Assembly (NCBI GenBank): GCA_947488815.1
Contig: CANLCC010000009.1
Span: 1 to 64,000, forward strand
Length of the DNA: 64,000 bases
Direction of reading: 5' to 3'
From: CAIQIA01 sp945861105
GTDB taxonomy: Bacteria > Cyanobacteriota > Cyanobacteriia > PCC-6307 > Cyanobiaceae
In this document: one piece after another, positions 46,462-55,031 of the stretch
How positions within the stretch are numbered: position 1 is the first letter of the stretch
How the letters are laid out: the number at the start of each line of letters is the position of its first letter
Position numbers and translations under genes: made by a program
Notes under the pieces: model-generated
The model's database searches: none
Told to the model about the DNA's origin: nothing
Seen by the model: the letters and a program-made list of their open reading frames with translations, nothing else

Positions 46462-47951
46462 CAGCTGGCGGCGGGGCTGGGGGTGCGGGCCAGCAGATCC
46501 CAGAGGCGGTTCACGTCGCCGGCGCCCATCACCAGCAGCAGATCCCCTTCCCGGCTGTTGCGGGCCGCCACTTCGGCCAGGTCTTCGAGTGTGGCGCTCA
46601 CTTCCACACTGCCGTGCAGCTCGCGCAACCGGGTCGCCAGCGCCTCGCTGCTCACCCCCGCGATCGGTGCCTCACCGGCGCTGTAGAGCGGTGCCAGCAG
46701 CACCGTGTCGGCCCCGGTCAGGGACTGGGCGAAGCGTTCCATGAAATCGGCGGTGCGGCTGTAGCGGTGGGGTTGGAACACCGCCACCACCCGCTGAGGC
46801 ACCCAGGGCAGGCTGCTGCGGCCGCTCTCGACCATCAGCCGCGCCATGGCCAGGGTGGCCTCCACCTCACTGGGATGGTGGGCGTAATCGTCGACCACCA
46901 GGCGCCCCTGCCATTCGCCGCGGCAGTCGAACCGGCGGCCCGGCGGTTCCAGGTCGGCGAGGGCCTGGCTGAGGTCGGCGAAGGGGATGCCCATCAGCCG
47001 GCAGGCGGCGATGGCCCCCAGGGCATTGCTGAGGTTGTGGCGGCCGGCCATCGGCAGCTGAAAGCGCCCCATGGGCACCCCCTCTTCGATGTAGTCCGCC
47101 GTGGTGCCGGCCCCGTCCATGGCCACCGGGATCGCCCGGAACTGGGCGGTGGGCCCGTCGTCTGTCACCGCCGGCTCGATGCTCCACCAGTGCTGCGCGC
47201 GCAGCGACTCCCGCAGCACGGCGCAGTCGCGGTTGGCCAGCACAGTGCGGCAGTTGCCGGCGAAGCGCCGCATCGTCGCCACCAGGCTCTCGAGGTCGGG
47301 GTAGTGGTCGGTGTGGTCGAGTTCGAGGTTGGTGATCAGGCCGAGGCTGGGGTGAAACTTCACGAGCGAACCGTCCGATTCGTCGGCTTCGGCCACCAGC
47401 AGGTCACCCCGGCCGCTGCGGGCATTGCTGCCGAAGGCCGGCACCACTCCGCCGATGACCGCCGTGGGGTCGCGGTCGACGGCGGCCAGCAGGGTGGCGA
47501 TCAGGGTGCTGGTGGTGGTCTTGCCGTGGCTGCCGGCCACGGCGATGCTGCGCTGCCCTTCGATCAGCCAGGCCAGCAGTTCGGAGCGATGGCGAATCTC
47601 GAGGCCGGCCCGGCGGGCGGCCTGCAGTTCGGGGTTGGTTTCGGGCACGGCGGTGCTTACCACCACCAGCGGCGCCAGCGAGACACCGCTGCGGATGGCA
47701 TCAATGGTGCCTGCGGTCTGTTCGCGGAAGATGCGCACACCCCGCCCCCGCAGACCCTGGCTGATGGGTCCCTCCTTGGGGTCGGACCCGCTCACATCAA
47801 AGCCCCTGTCGGCCAGGATGCCGGCCAGGGCCGACATGCCGATGCCCCCGACGCCGATGAAGTGGACCGGCCGCTGGTTGGGCAGGGACAGGGTCGGAGA
47901 CGGGGACGACAAGGCAGGTGATCCGCAGCGGGGGGAAGCATTCCGGGGCAA
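46461..47951 (-). CDS. murC: UDP-N-acetylmuramate-L-alanine ligase
   Basis: About 496 residues. It adds L-Ala to UDP-MurNAc. GVGGIGMSALAGILADRG opens the nucleotide fold, with GSHGKTTTSTLIATLL (ATP loop), EADESDGSL, NLELDHTDHY and FQPHRYSRT. There is no ATG in frame before this first motif: the start is TTG, at 47951 as given or at 47912. It lies divergent from gap2 and overlaps murB by one base. Confidence 0.94.
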   Translation of the reverse strand: MPRNASPRCGSPALSSPSPTLSLPNQRPVHFIGVGGIGMSALAGILADRGFDVSGSDPKEGPISQGLRGRGVRIFREQTAGTIDAIRSGVSLAPLVVVSTAVPETNPELQAARRAGLEIRHRSELLAWLIEGQRSIAVAGSHGKTTTSTLIATLLAAVDRDPTAVIGGVVPAFGSNARSGRGDLLVAEADESDGSLVKFHPSLGLITNLELDHTDHYPDLESLVATMRRFAGNCRTVLANRDCAVLRESLRAQHWWSIEPAVTDDGPTAQFRAIPVAMDGAGTTADYIEEGVPMGRFQLPMAGRHNLSNALGAIAACRLMGIPFADLSQALADLEPPGRRFDCRGEWQGRLVVDDYAHHPSEVEATLAMARLMVESGRSSLPWVPQRVVAVFQPHRYSRTADFMERFAQSLTGADTVLLAPLYSAGEAPIAGVSSEALATRLRELHGSVEVSATLEDLAEVAARNSREGDLLLVMGAGDVNRLWDLLARTPSPAAS

Positions 47952-48012
47952 CTTAGTGCCATTCCCGCCACCTGTCAGGAGGCTGAAGCGTCTCGGTGCA
48001 GCGGCTGGCCGG

Positions 48013-48018
48013 TATAAT
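48013..48018 (+). promoter_or_regulatory. -10 element of the gap2 promoter
   Basis: A perfect TATAAT lies 42 bp before the gap2 start codon. No good -35 hexamer at 16-18 bp spacing is seen. The call rests on the consensus -10 in the divergent murC-gap2 gap. Confidence 0.6.
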
Positions 48019-48059
48019 CTGACGCCGAAAACCCTGCTGCGGGCAGCCCCACCGAATCC

Positions 48060-49082
48060 ATGACGCTACGTGTCGCCATCAACGGCTTCGGCCGCATCGG
48101 ACGGAACTTCCTGCGCTGCTGGTTGAGCCGTGGGGCGAACACCGGGATCGAGGTGGTGGGTCTCAATGACACGTCCGATCCCCGCACCAACGCGCACCTG
48201 CTGACCTACGACTCGATGCTCGGCAAGATCCGGGATGCCGAGGTCAGCGCCACCGACGACACGATCATCGTCAATGGCAAGGCGATCAAGTGCTTCTCTG
48301 ACCGCAATCCCCTCAACCTGCCCTGGAAACAGTGGGGTGTCGATCTGGTGATCGAAGCCACCGGCGTGTTCGTCGATCAGGCCGGTGCCGGCAAGCACAT
48401 CGAGGCCGGTGCCAAGAAGGTGCTGATCACGGCCCCCGGCAAGGGTGAAGGCGTGGGCACCTTCGTGGTGGGCGTCAACGACGATCAATACCGTCACGAC
48501 GAGTACAACATCATCAGCAACGCCAGCTGCACCACCAACTGCATGGCGCCGTTGATCAAGGTGCTCGATCAGTCCCTGGGCATCATCAAGGGCACCATGA
48601 CCACCACCCACAGCTACACGGGTGACCAGCGCATCCTTGATGCCAGCCATCGCGACCTGCGCCGGGCCCGGGCAGCCGCCATCAACATCGTTCCCACCTC
48701 CACCGGTGCCGCCAAGGCCGTGGCCCTGGTGTACCCCCCGGTCAAGGGCAAGCTCAACGGCATCGCCCTGCGGGTGCCCACCCCCAACGTGTCGGTGGTC
48801 GACATGGTGCTGGAGGTGAGCCGCCCCACCACCAGGGATGAAGTGAACGGCATTTTCAAGGCCGCTTCCGAGAACGGCATGAAGGGCATCATCAAGTACT
48901 GCGACCTGCCGCTCGTGTCTTCCGACCATGCCGGCACCGACGAATCGACCATCGTCGACGCCGATCTCACCCTCGTGATGGGCGACAACATGGTCAAGGT
49001 CATCTCCTGGTACGACAACGAGTGGGGTTACAGCCAGCGGGTTGTCGACCTGGCCGAGGTGGTCGCCCGCAACTGGGCCTGA
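48060..49082 (+). CDS. gap2: Glyceraldehyde-3-phosphate dehydrogenase, Gap2 type
   Basis: 340 residues. INGFGRIGRNFLRCW binds the dinucleotide, SNASCTTNCMAPL has the catalytic cysteine, and WYDNEWGYSQRVVDL is near the C-terminus. The Calvin-cycle/gluconeogenic isoform in cyanobacteria is Gap2, and this locus is gap2 in marine relatives. It lacks the CP12-like C-terminal extension of plant GapB. A TATAAT precedes it and an intrinsic terminator follows within thiL antisense. Confidence 0.95.
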   Translation: MTLRVAINGFGRIGRNFLRCWLSRGANTGIEVVGLNDTSDPRTNAHLLTYDSMLGKIRDAEVSATDDTIIVNGKAIKCFSDRNPLNLPWKQWGVDLVIEATGVFVDQAGAGKHIEAGAKKVLITAPGKGEGVGTFVVGVNDDQYRHDEYNIISNASCTTNCMAPLIKVLDQSLGIIKGTMTTTHSYTGDQRILDASHRDLRRARAAAINIVPTSTGAAKAVALVYPPVKGKLNGIALRVPTPNVSVVDMVLEVSRPTTRDEVNGIFKAASENGMKGIIKYCDLPLVSSDHAGTDESTIVDADLTLVMGDNMVKVISWYDNEWGYSQRVVDLAEVVARNWA

Positions 49083-49104
49083 TCAACCCTTGCCTCCCAT
49101 CCCT

Positions 49105-50112
49105 TCAGTCGAAGTGATGGAACGCTGCCCCTGACGCCTTGACCGGGCTGCGGTCATCGCTCCAGAGCACCTCTCCCGCCGCGGAGGGGTGCTCTTTTGT
49201 CTGCAGCTCGCCGATCCGTGAGCAACCCGGCAACTGCCGGCAGAGCGCGCCGGCCCAGGCGGCGGGCAGGGCCAGCACCAGCTCGAAGTCTTCACCGCCT
49301 TCCAGGCACCAGCGGACCGCGGAACCCAGGGGGGCCAGGTCAGGGTCCTGGGGCAGCCGCTGTCGATCCAGCAGGGCCGTGCAGTGGCTGCTCGAGGCGA
49401 TGGCTGCCACCGACGCCAGCAGGCCGTCACTGCTGTCACAGCCCCCCACCCGCCAGGGCACCGCCGCCGGACGGGATGCCTCCAGGGCTGCCACGGCATC
49501 GAAGCGGGGTTGGGGCCGCCGATGGCTGGCCACCGCCCGGGCGGCCAGGGCTGTCCCTTCGAAGCCGGCGGCATACACCTCGGGCTCCTGGCGCAGCAGG
49601 GCCAGGCCAAGACGGCTGAGGCCGTGGGGGCCGCTGCTCACCAGCAGATCCCCGGGACGCCCGTCGCCGCGGCGGATGGGCCCCTCGCCCACGTGACCCA
49701 GGGCCGTGACCGCCAGCAACCGCTGGTCCCCGCGGCAGCAGTCGCCCCCCAGCAGGCTGCCGCCGTAGCGCTGCAGGGCCTCGGCCAGCCCGTCGTACAC
49801 CCCCGCCACCCAGGGCCAGGGCGTGGGACCCGGGGCCACCAGCCCCACCGTCAGCCCCACCACCTGGCGGCAGCCCATGGCCGCCAGATCCGACAGATTG
49901 GCCGCCGCCGCCCGCCAGCCCAGGTCCCTGGCGCCCATTGTGGCGTCGCTGAAGTGCACCCCCTCCACCAGCACGTCGGTGTTGATCACCAGCAGCCGGC
50001 CGCTCCGTTCCTCCAGCAGGGCCGCATCGTCCTCGAACTGTCCGGCCGGTGCCCAGGCCGCCAGGCGCCGCAGCAGTTCAGCCTCCCCCAGATCGGACAG
50101 CCGTTCCTCCAT
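49105..50112 (-). CDS. thiL: Thiamine-monophosphate kinase
   Basis: 335 residues. It phosphorylates thiamine monophosphate to thiamine pyrophosphate. Family features are DDAALLEERSGRLLVINTDVLVEGVHFS (metal/ATP), GWRAAAANLSDLAAMGC, GGDCCRGDQ, GGCDSSDGLLASV and LEGGEDFELVLALP. It converges on gap2 with a 22-bp gap; the gap2 terminator hairpin is encoded within the last 30 codons of this gene. Confidence 0.94.
   Translation of the reverse strand: MEERLSDLGEAELLRRLAAWAPAGQFEDDAALLEERSGRLLVINTDVLVEGVHFSDATMGARDLGWRAAAANLSDLAAMGCRQVVGLTVGLVAPGPTPWPWVAGVYDGLAEALQRYGGSLLGGDCCRGDQRLLAVTALGHVGEGPIRRGDGRPGDLLVSSGPHGLSRLGLALLRQEPEVYAAGFEGTALAARAVASHRRPQPRFDAVAALEASRPAAVPWRVGGCDSSDGLLASVAAIASSSHCTALLDRQRLPQDPDLAPLGSAVRWCLEGGEDFELVLALPAAWAGALCRQLPGCSRIGELQTKEHPSAAGEVLWSDDRSPVKASGAAFHHFD
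49164..49198 (+). terminator. Intrinsic terminator of gap2, embedded in the thiL coding region
   Basis: AGAGCACCTCTCC (49164-49176) pairs with GGAGGGGTGCTCT (49183-49195) with one mismatch and a 6-nt loop, followed by a T-run ending at 49198. It is 82 bp beyond the gap2 stop and oriented for gap2. Read on the minus strand it has no T-tract, so it would not stop thiL. Confidence 0.7.
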
Positions 50113-50140
50113 GGCCCCCTCCCCGGTGCCGCCGCCGGTG

Positions 50141-51205
50141 TCAGCCGTGGGCCTGCAGATTGTCCGCCCCGTCGACCACCCGGATGCTCACGATGCTGTC
50201 GGTCACCCCCAGTTCGCGCAGCACATCGAAACCATCGACCACATAGCCGAAGGCGGCATAACGGCCGTCCACCAGGTTCAGGCCCGCCGGCGTCAGCTCG
50301 GCTTCGTAGAGAAAGAAGAAGAACTGCGACGAGCCGTCATCGAGGGCTTCGTCGGAATGGGCCCAGCCCATCGTGCCCAGGGTGGCGAAGGGCAGCACCG
50401 GGGTGGCCTTGAACAGCCCCAGATCTTCGAAGGTGGTGTTGTATTCCGGCTCCGTGCGTCCCGGGATGCGGATCTCGAGGGGCACATGCCGTTCCTGGCC
50501 CGTGCGGGGATTCACATCCCCCGTGGCCGGGCCCTCGGGGTCACCGGTCTGGAGCACGTAGAAATCTTCGGCCCGGTTGAACGGCAGACCGTTGTAGAAG
50601 CCCCGCTGCACCAGGTCGATGAAGGCGCCGGCGGTCAGCGGCGCGTTGTAGCCGTCGACCACGGCCGTCATCGGGCCCTTGCTGGTGCGGATCTCGACCG
50701 TGGCGCGGCCCAGCAGCCGTGGCAGGTCATTGAATTCGGCCGGGATGGTGAAGGGAAACTCCTGCACCGCCAGGGCCTCGACGGCCCCGATGGCCGCGAG
50801 GGCCTGGCGGCGGCTGGAGAGGATGGCGTCGCGATCCTGGCGATCGGCCGCGGCGCAGAGGCTGTCGAGGTGCTCTGCGGCCCGGGTCAGGTCGGCGGCG
50901 GCCTCATCCCGATGCGCGGCGGGTACGGCCTCCAGCAGGGCCGTGCGGCGGCCCTCGAGCCGCTGGCGGCTGCGGTCGCAGTTGCTGCGCAGGGCACTCC
51001 AGCGGCGGGCCCGCAGATCGTCACTGGTGGCCTCCAGGCCGTGCTGCAGGTCGCGCAGCTCCGAGGCCTCCAGGGGCAGGGCATCCCGCAGGATCGCGGC
51101 CGGGTCGGTGACGGCGTTGCCGGGGGGCAGGGCGGCCCGGGCCGGTGCCCCGAGGCCCAGCCCCAGCAGCAGCACCAGCAGGAGCGTGAGCAGGGAGCCA
51201 GGCAT
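50141..51205 (-). CDS. Exported cyclophilin-type peptidyl-prolyl isomerase (CYP38/TLP40-like)
   Basis: 354 residues from ATG 51205 with a signal peptide (LLTLLLVLLLGLGLGAPARA). The first part (to about residue 165) is helical and Arg/Asp/Ala-rich; the cyclophilin barrel follows (KGPMTAVVDGYNAPLTAGAFIDLVQRGFYNGLPFNR, GSSQFFFFLY, GRYAAFGYVVDGFDVL). The layout is that of the lumenal CYP38/TLP40 family, which supports photosystem II assembly in plants. Lumen or periplasm is inferred from the signal. Confidence 0.88.
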   Translation of the reverse strand: MPGSLLTLLLVLLLGLGLGAPARAALPPGNAVTDPAAILRDALPLEASELRDLQHGLEATSDDLRARRWSALRSNCDRSRQRLEGRRTALLEAVPAAHRDEAAADLTRAAEHLDSLCAAADRQDRDAILSSRRQALAAIGAVEALAVQEFPFTIPAEFNDLPRLLGRATVEIRTSKGPMTAVVDGYNAPLTAGAFIDLVQRGFYNGLPFNRAEDFYVLQTGDPEGPATGDVNPRTGQERHVPLEIRIPGRTEPEYNTTFEDLGLFKATPVLPFATLGTMGWAHSDEALDDGSSQFFFFLYEAELTPAGLNLVDGRYAAFGYVVDGFDVLRELGVTDSIVSIRVVDGADNLQAHG

Positions 51206-51264
51206 GGGCCGCCGGGACGGTAGCGGCGACCACCGTACAATCCGCCCCACGCGTCTCCGCCGGA

Positions 51265-51825
51265 ATGATCTCCAGCAACGACTTCCGCACTGGTACCACG
51301 ATCGAGCTTGATGGCCAGGTCTGGCGGGTGTTGGAGTTCCTGCACGTCAAGCCCGGCAAGGGATCGGCCTTCGTGCGCACCAAGCTCAAGTCGGCCCAGA
51401 GCGGCAACGTCATGGAGAAGACGTTCCGTGCCGGCGAGATGCTGCCCTCCGCCCAGCTGGAGAAGGCCACCCTCGAACACACCTACAAGGAAGGTGAGGA
51501 CTACATCTTCATGAACATGGCCTCCTACGAGGAGACCCGCCTCACCGCCAAGCAGATCGGGGAAGGCCGCAAATACCTCAAGGAAGGCATGGCGGTCAAC
51601 GTGGTGAGCTGGAACGACAAGCCGATCGAGGTGGAACTGCCCAACTCGGTCATCCTCGAAGTCACCCAGACCGACCCCGGCGTCAAGGGCGACACAGCCA
51701 CCGGTGGCACCAAGCCGGCCATCGTCGAGACCGGTGCCCAGGTGATGGTGCCGCTGTTCATCACGATCGGCGAGAAGATCAAGATCGACACCCGCAACGA
51801 CACCTACCTCGGCCGGGAGGCCTGA
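51265..51825 (+). CDS. efp: Translation elongation factor P
   Basis: 186 residues. EF-P relieves ribosome stalling at polyproline. The N-terminal KOW-like domain starts MISSNDFRTGTTIELDGQVW, with HVKPGKGSAFVRTKLK bearing the lysine at the tip of domain I; the C-terminal domain ends KIKIDTRNDTYLGREA, a signature. accB follows after 3 bp, matching the conserved efp-accB pair. Confidence 0.97.
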   Translation: MISSNDFRTGTTIELDGQVWRVLEFLHVKPGKGSAFVRTKLKSAQSGNVMEKTFRAGEMLPSAQLEKATLEHTYKEGEDYIFMNMASYEETRLTAKQIGEGRKYLKEGMAVNVVSWNDKPIEVELPNSVILEVTQTDPGVKGDTATGGTKPAIVETGAQVMVPLFITIGEKIKIDTRNDTYLGREA

Positions 51826-51828
51826 TCC

Positions 51829-52308
<480 letters not shown>

Positions 52309-52313
52309 GGCCC

Positions 52314-53312
52314 TCAGCCCAGGTCGAGGGCCGTGAGGATGGCGGCCTCCATGCTGTCGGGCCTGGCCAGCCCTCGTCCGGCCAGGTCAAAGGCCGTGCC
52401 GTGGTCCGGTGACGTGCGCAGGAACGGCAGGCCGAGGGTGGTGTTGACGGCCTGGTCGAAGGCCAGCAGTTTCACCGGGATCAGTCCCTGGTCGTGATAC
52501 ATCGCCAGGTAACCATCGGCGCCCTCCAGGGTGGCTTCCCTGCTCTGCCAGGCCCGGGCGGCCCCCAGCCAGCAGGTGTCCGGCGGCAACGGACCCAGCA
52601 GCCGACGGTCGGGATGCTGCTGCCGCCAGTGCTCCAGCAGCGGTGTCAGCCAGCGCTGTTCCTCCTCCCCCAGCACCCCGGCCTCGCCGGCATGGGGATT
52701 CACCCCGGCGACCGCCAGCCGGGGTCCCGGGCTGAAGCGGCCACAGAAGGCCTCCAGCTGTTGCAGGCGGCGCTGCACCAGCCCCGGAGTCAGCCCCGTC
52801 GGCACGCTGGCCAGCGGCACGTGGGTGGTGGCCAGCAGGGTGTTGAAGCGCCAGCCGCTGTGGGGTGACACCGCCGTGAACAGCATCGCCGCATCGGCGC
52901 CATCGCAGAGCTGCGCCAGCCGATCGGTCTGGCCCGCCAGCCGATGGCCGGCCGCATGCCAGTGCTCCTTGGCGATGGGGGCCGTCACCAGGGCCTTGCC
53001 ACGGCCCGCCTGCACGGCGGCCACGGCTGCGTCCAGCCAGCGGAACGAGGCCTCCCCCGTCAGTGCCCCGGGCTGACCCGGTTCCACCTCCCGGGGCAGG
53101 GGCAGGTCGAGCACATCAAAGTCTTCGGGGTTGGCGAGATCAGCGTCGATCAGGGGGCGCAGCTGCCTGTGCGTGCTCCGCAGCCACTGGCGGCAGCCCA
53201 CCAGCACCACATCGATGGAACCCCGCTGCTTCACCACCCGTGCCAGGGCCCGAAGGCAGACCTCTGCCCCGATCCCTGCCGGATCCCCGAGGGCGATCAC
53301 CAGCCGTGACAC
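52314..53312 (-). CDS. pdxA: 4-hydroxythreonine-4-phosphate dehydrogenase
   Basis: 332 residues. It oxidises 4-phosphohydroxythreonine for pyridoxal phosphate synthesis. Motifs are ALGDPAGIGAEV at the N-terminus, GKALVTAPIAKEHWHAAG, GVNPHAGEAGVLG and YLAMYHDQGLIPVKLLAFDQAVNTTLGLPFLRTSPDHGTA (with metal-binding His). Converges on accB with a 5-bp gap. Confidence 0.95.
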   Translation of the reverse strand: MSRLVIALGDPAGIGAEVCLRALARVVKQRGSIDVVLVGCRQWLRSTHRQLRPLIDADLANPEDFDVLDLPLPREVEPGQPGALTGEASFRWLDAAVAAVQAGRGKALVTAPIAKEHWHAAGHRLAGQTDRLAQLCDGADAAMLFTAVSPHSGWRFNTLLATTHVPLASVPTGLTPGLVQRRLQQLEAFCGRFSPGPRLAVAGVNPHAGEAGVLGEEEQRWLTPLLEHWRQQHPDRRLLGPLPPDTCWLGAARAWQSREATLEGADGYLAMYHDQGLIPVKLLAFDQAVNTTLGLPFLRTSPDHGTAFDLAGRGLARPDSMEAAILTALDLG

Positions 53313-53333
53313 GGCAGACCCAACGCCGAACGG

Positions 53334-53675
53334 TCAGGCTACGGCTTCGGACCACTCCACTTCGACCCCGGGCAGGCCGCGGAACAGCGTCACCAGGTTG
53401 TCGAACGAAGCGCGGCAGCGGCCGTCGCCACTGCCCGGGATGGCCTCGTTGCTGACCACGCACTGCAGCTCATGGCCATCGGCCTGGCGACGCTCATCAA
53501 GCACCACCACCACGCGGTCGCGCAGGCGCTGGGCCGGTCGACCATCCACCAGGCGCATCGAATCACCCACTTCCGAGAGGATCTTGAAACCCTGCCCCTC
53601 CAGTGCTTGTCTGGCGATGGGAAGCAGTCGGTCCCCGGCGGTCGTTGACCTTGTGAAGCACTCGTAACGCGCCAT
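53334..53675 (-). CDS. Conserved-looking hypothetical protein
   Basis: 113 residues from ATG 53675 (the frame is open further upstream without homologous character). It begins MARYECFTRSTTAGDRLLPIARQAL and has a mixed alpha/beta pattern with LRDRVVVVLDERR and RCRASFDNLVTLFRGLPGVEVEW; no signal or membrane segment. I do not recognise a family. It is 21 bp upstream of pdxA on the same strand, so they may be co-transcribed. A two-unit Pho-box-like element lies upstream. Confidence 0.7.
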   Translation of the reverse strand: MARYECFTRSTTAGDRLLPIARQALEGQGFKILSEVGDSMRLVDGRPAQRLRDRVVVVLDERRQADGHELQCVVSNEAIPGSGDGRCRASFDNLVTLFRGLPGVEVEWSEAVA

Positions 53676-53710
53676 GCCAGCAGCACAACTGCGGCGAGTC
53701 AATGGGCCTC

Positions 53711-53729
53711 TGGTTAAGAACCGGTTAAC
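53711..53729 (-). promoter_or_regulatory. Pho-box-like direct repeat
   Basis: On the minus strand GTTAACCG and CTTAACCA are separated by 3 bp (11-bp period), like the cyanobacterial SphR/PhoB box built from PyTTAAPyPy(A/T) units. Only one of the two units fits perfectly and a third unit is absent. It lies about 36 bp before the start of the hypothetical gene. Confidence 0.35.
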
Positions 53730-53783
53730 GCTGGTGCGCCCTGTCTGCTGCCCCCCACATCCCGCCACCGCCGGTCGTCCCCG

Positions 53784-53954
53784 ATGATCCGGCTGCTGCT
53801 GCTGGCGCTGCTGCTCCTGTCCTTCGGCATGGGGCTGCGCCGGGGCTGGCTCGAGATCCGCTGGGATCGCATCGGCCAGGATCTGCAGCGTTCCCTCAGT
53901 GGTCAGCCGGCCGACGGTCAGCCGGGTCAGGACCCTGCCTCTCCTCCTCCCTGA
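53784..53954 (+). CDS. Small membrane protein (56 aa)
   Basis: An ATG at 53784 opens 56 codons to TGA at 53952-53954. The N-terminus MIRLLLLALLLLSFGMGLRRG is one hydrophobic helix; a short basic/amphipathic part (WLEIRWDRIGQDLQRSL) and a Gln/Pro tail follow. It overlaps the end of the converging epimerase gene by 59 bp. A small protein near this place is remembered from relatives, but I cannot name it. Confidence 0.5.
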   Translation: MIRLLLLALLLLSFGMGLRRGWLEIRWDRIGQDLQRSLSGQPADGQPGQDPASPPP

Positions 53955-54885
53955 GGCAGCCCCGCAGGCCCTCCCGGAAGGTGGGATACCGCAGCCGATA
54001 CCCCAGATCGTCGGTGAGCCGGCGGCTGCTCACCCGTCGGTTGTCCTGCCAGAAGCTGCGGGCCATGGGGCCCATGCCGGCTTCGGCTTCGGCGTACCAC
54101 TGGAACGACGGCAGCGGCACCCCCAGCAGGTGGGCGGCGAAACCCAGCACCTCGCTGCTCGGGGCCGGCCGCCGGTCCGCCACGTTGAGCAGCGGCGGCC
54201 GGTGGGCGGCGGGCCGCTCCAGGTTGTGCAGGATCGCGCCGACGATGTCGTCGACGTGCACCCGGCTGAACACCTGCCCCGGCTTGTGCACCAGCCGTGC
54301 CTCCCCCCGGCGCAGGCCCGCCAGGGGGTTGCGGCCCGGCCCGTAGATGCCGGGCAGCCGCAGGATCTGCAGGGGGACGCCGAGGGAGCGCCAGTGGTCT
54401 TCGCAGCGGCGGCGGCTGGCGCTGCGACCGGCGCTGGCCGCGGGCAGGGGGGTGTCCTCGTCCACCCAGGCTCCGCCGCTGTCGCCGTAGACCCCTGTGC
54501 TGGACAGCACCCCCACCCAGCGCAGCGGCCATCGGACCAGCTCGGTCTCCAGCAGCCGCAGCGCCGGGTCGAGGCCATCGGCGGCCGGTGCCGCCGTCAC
54601 CAGCAGGTGGGTGGTGGCCGCGAGCCGGGCGGGATCGGGGCGCTGGCCCGTGCTGTCATCCAGCACCAGGTCGTCGGTGTCGCGGGGCTGGCGGTGGGTC
54701 AGCTGCACCGTGCCGCCGCCGGCCCGCACCTGGCGGGCCAGCCGGCTGCCGCAGTAGCCGCCGCCGACGATCAGCAGCCGGCCCGTGGCCAGTTCCGATG
54801 GCAGGTTGACAGCCGCCGCTTCTGTGAGTACAGATGTACTGCCGTCGTTGCTGGTCCCATGACTGTCCGTCCGCTCGTGCTGCAC
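53896..54885 (-). CDS. NAD(P)-dependent epimerase/dehydratase, YeeZ-like SDR
   Basis: Up to 329 residues from GTG 54885. No ATG, GTG or TTG occurs between this start and the fold, so the start is uncertain. The nucleotide motif LLIVGGGYCGSRLARQ, VGVLSSTGVYGD (YG-type active site region) and LRLPGIYGPGRNPL identify an extended SDR, nearest to YeeZ-like proteins. Substrate unknown. A LexA box and promoter for the divergent small gene lie inside the first 30 codons. Confidence 0.8.
   Translation of the reverse strand: MQHERTDSHGTSNDGSTSVLTEAAAVNLPSELATGRLLIVGGGYCGSRLARQVRAGGGTVQLTHRQPRDTDDLVLDDSTGQRPDPARLAATTHLLVTAAPAADGLDPALRLLETELVRWPLRWVGVLSSTGVYGDSGGAWVDEDTPLPAASAGRSASRRRCEDHWRSLGVPLQILRLPGIYGPGRNPLAGLRRGEARLVHKPGQVFSRVHVDDIVGAILHNLERPAAHRPPLLNVADRRPAPSSEVLGFAAHLLGVPLPSFQWYAEAEAGMGPMARSFWQDNRRVSSRRLTDDLGYRLRYPTFREGLRGCLREEERQGPDPADRRPADH
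54806..54840 (+). promoter_or_regulatory. SOS promoter: TTGACA -35, -10, overlapping perfect LexA box
   Basis: TTGACA (54806-54811), a 17-bp spacer and TACAGA (54829-54834) form a promoter. AGTACAGATGTACT (54827-54840) fits the cyanobacterial LexA consensus RGTACNNNDGTWCB at every position and covers the -10. The start codon of the small gene at 54859 is 18 bp downstream. LexA bound here would block transcription. Confidence 0.75.
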
Positions 54886-55023
54886 CTGTCCCGGGGTCCT
54901 GTGGTGAGCTCCATCCTCGCCACCCTGCTCATCTCCACGGGGCTGCTGGTGCCCGACCAGCCCCAGCGGCAGGAGACCCTCTGTGTCCGCGCCGTGGGGG
55001 CCGCGGCCTGCCAGGTGTGGTGA
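54859..55023 (+). CDS. SOS-regulated small membrane protein (54 aa)
   Basis: ATG 54859 to TGA 55023. A basic N-terminus (Arg4, His9, Arg12) precedes a hydrophobic helix at about residues 15-31 (VVSSILATLLISTGLLV); the short C-terminal part has Cys42 and Cys51 and ends AACQVW, so an outside-facing disulfide is possible. The LexA-box promoter just upstream supports both the ORF and its induction by DNA damage. Small SOS membrane proteins elsewhere (SidA, YneA) delay division; a similar role is only a hypothesis. Confidence 0.65.
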   Translation: MTVRPLVLHLSRGPVVSSILATLLISTGLLVPDQPQRQETLCVRAVGAAACQVW

Positions 55024-55031
55024 GGCCAGTC

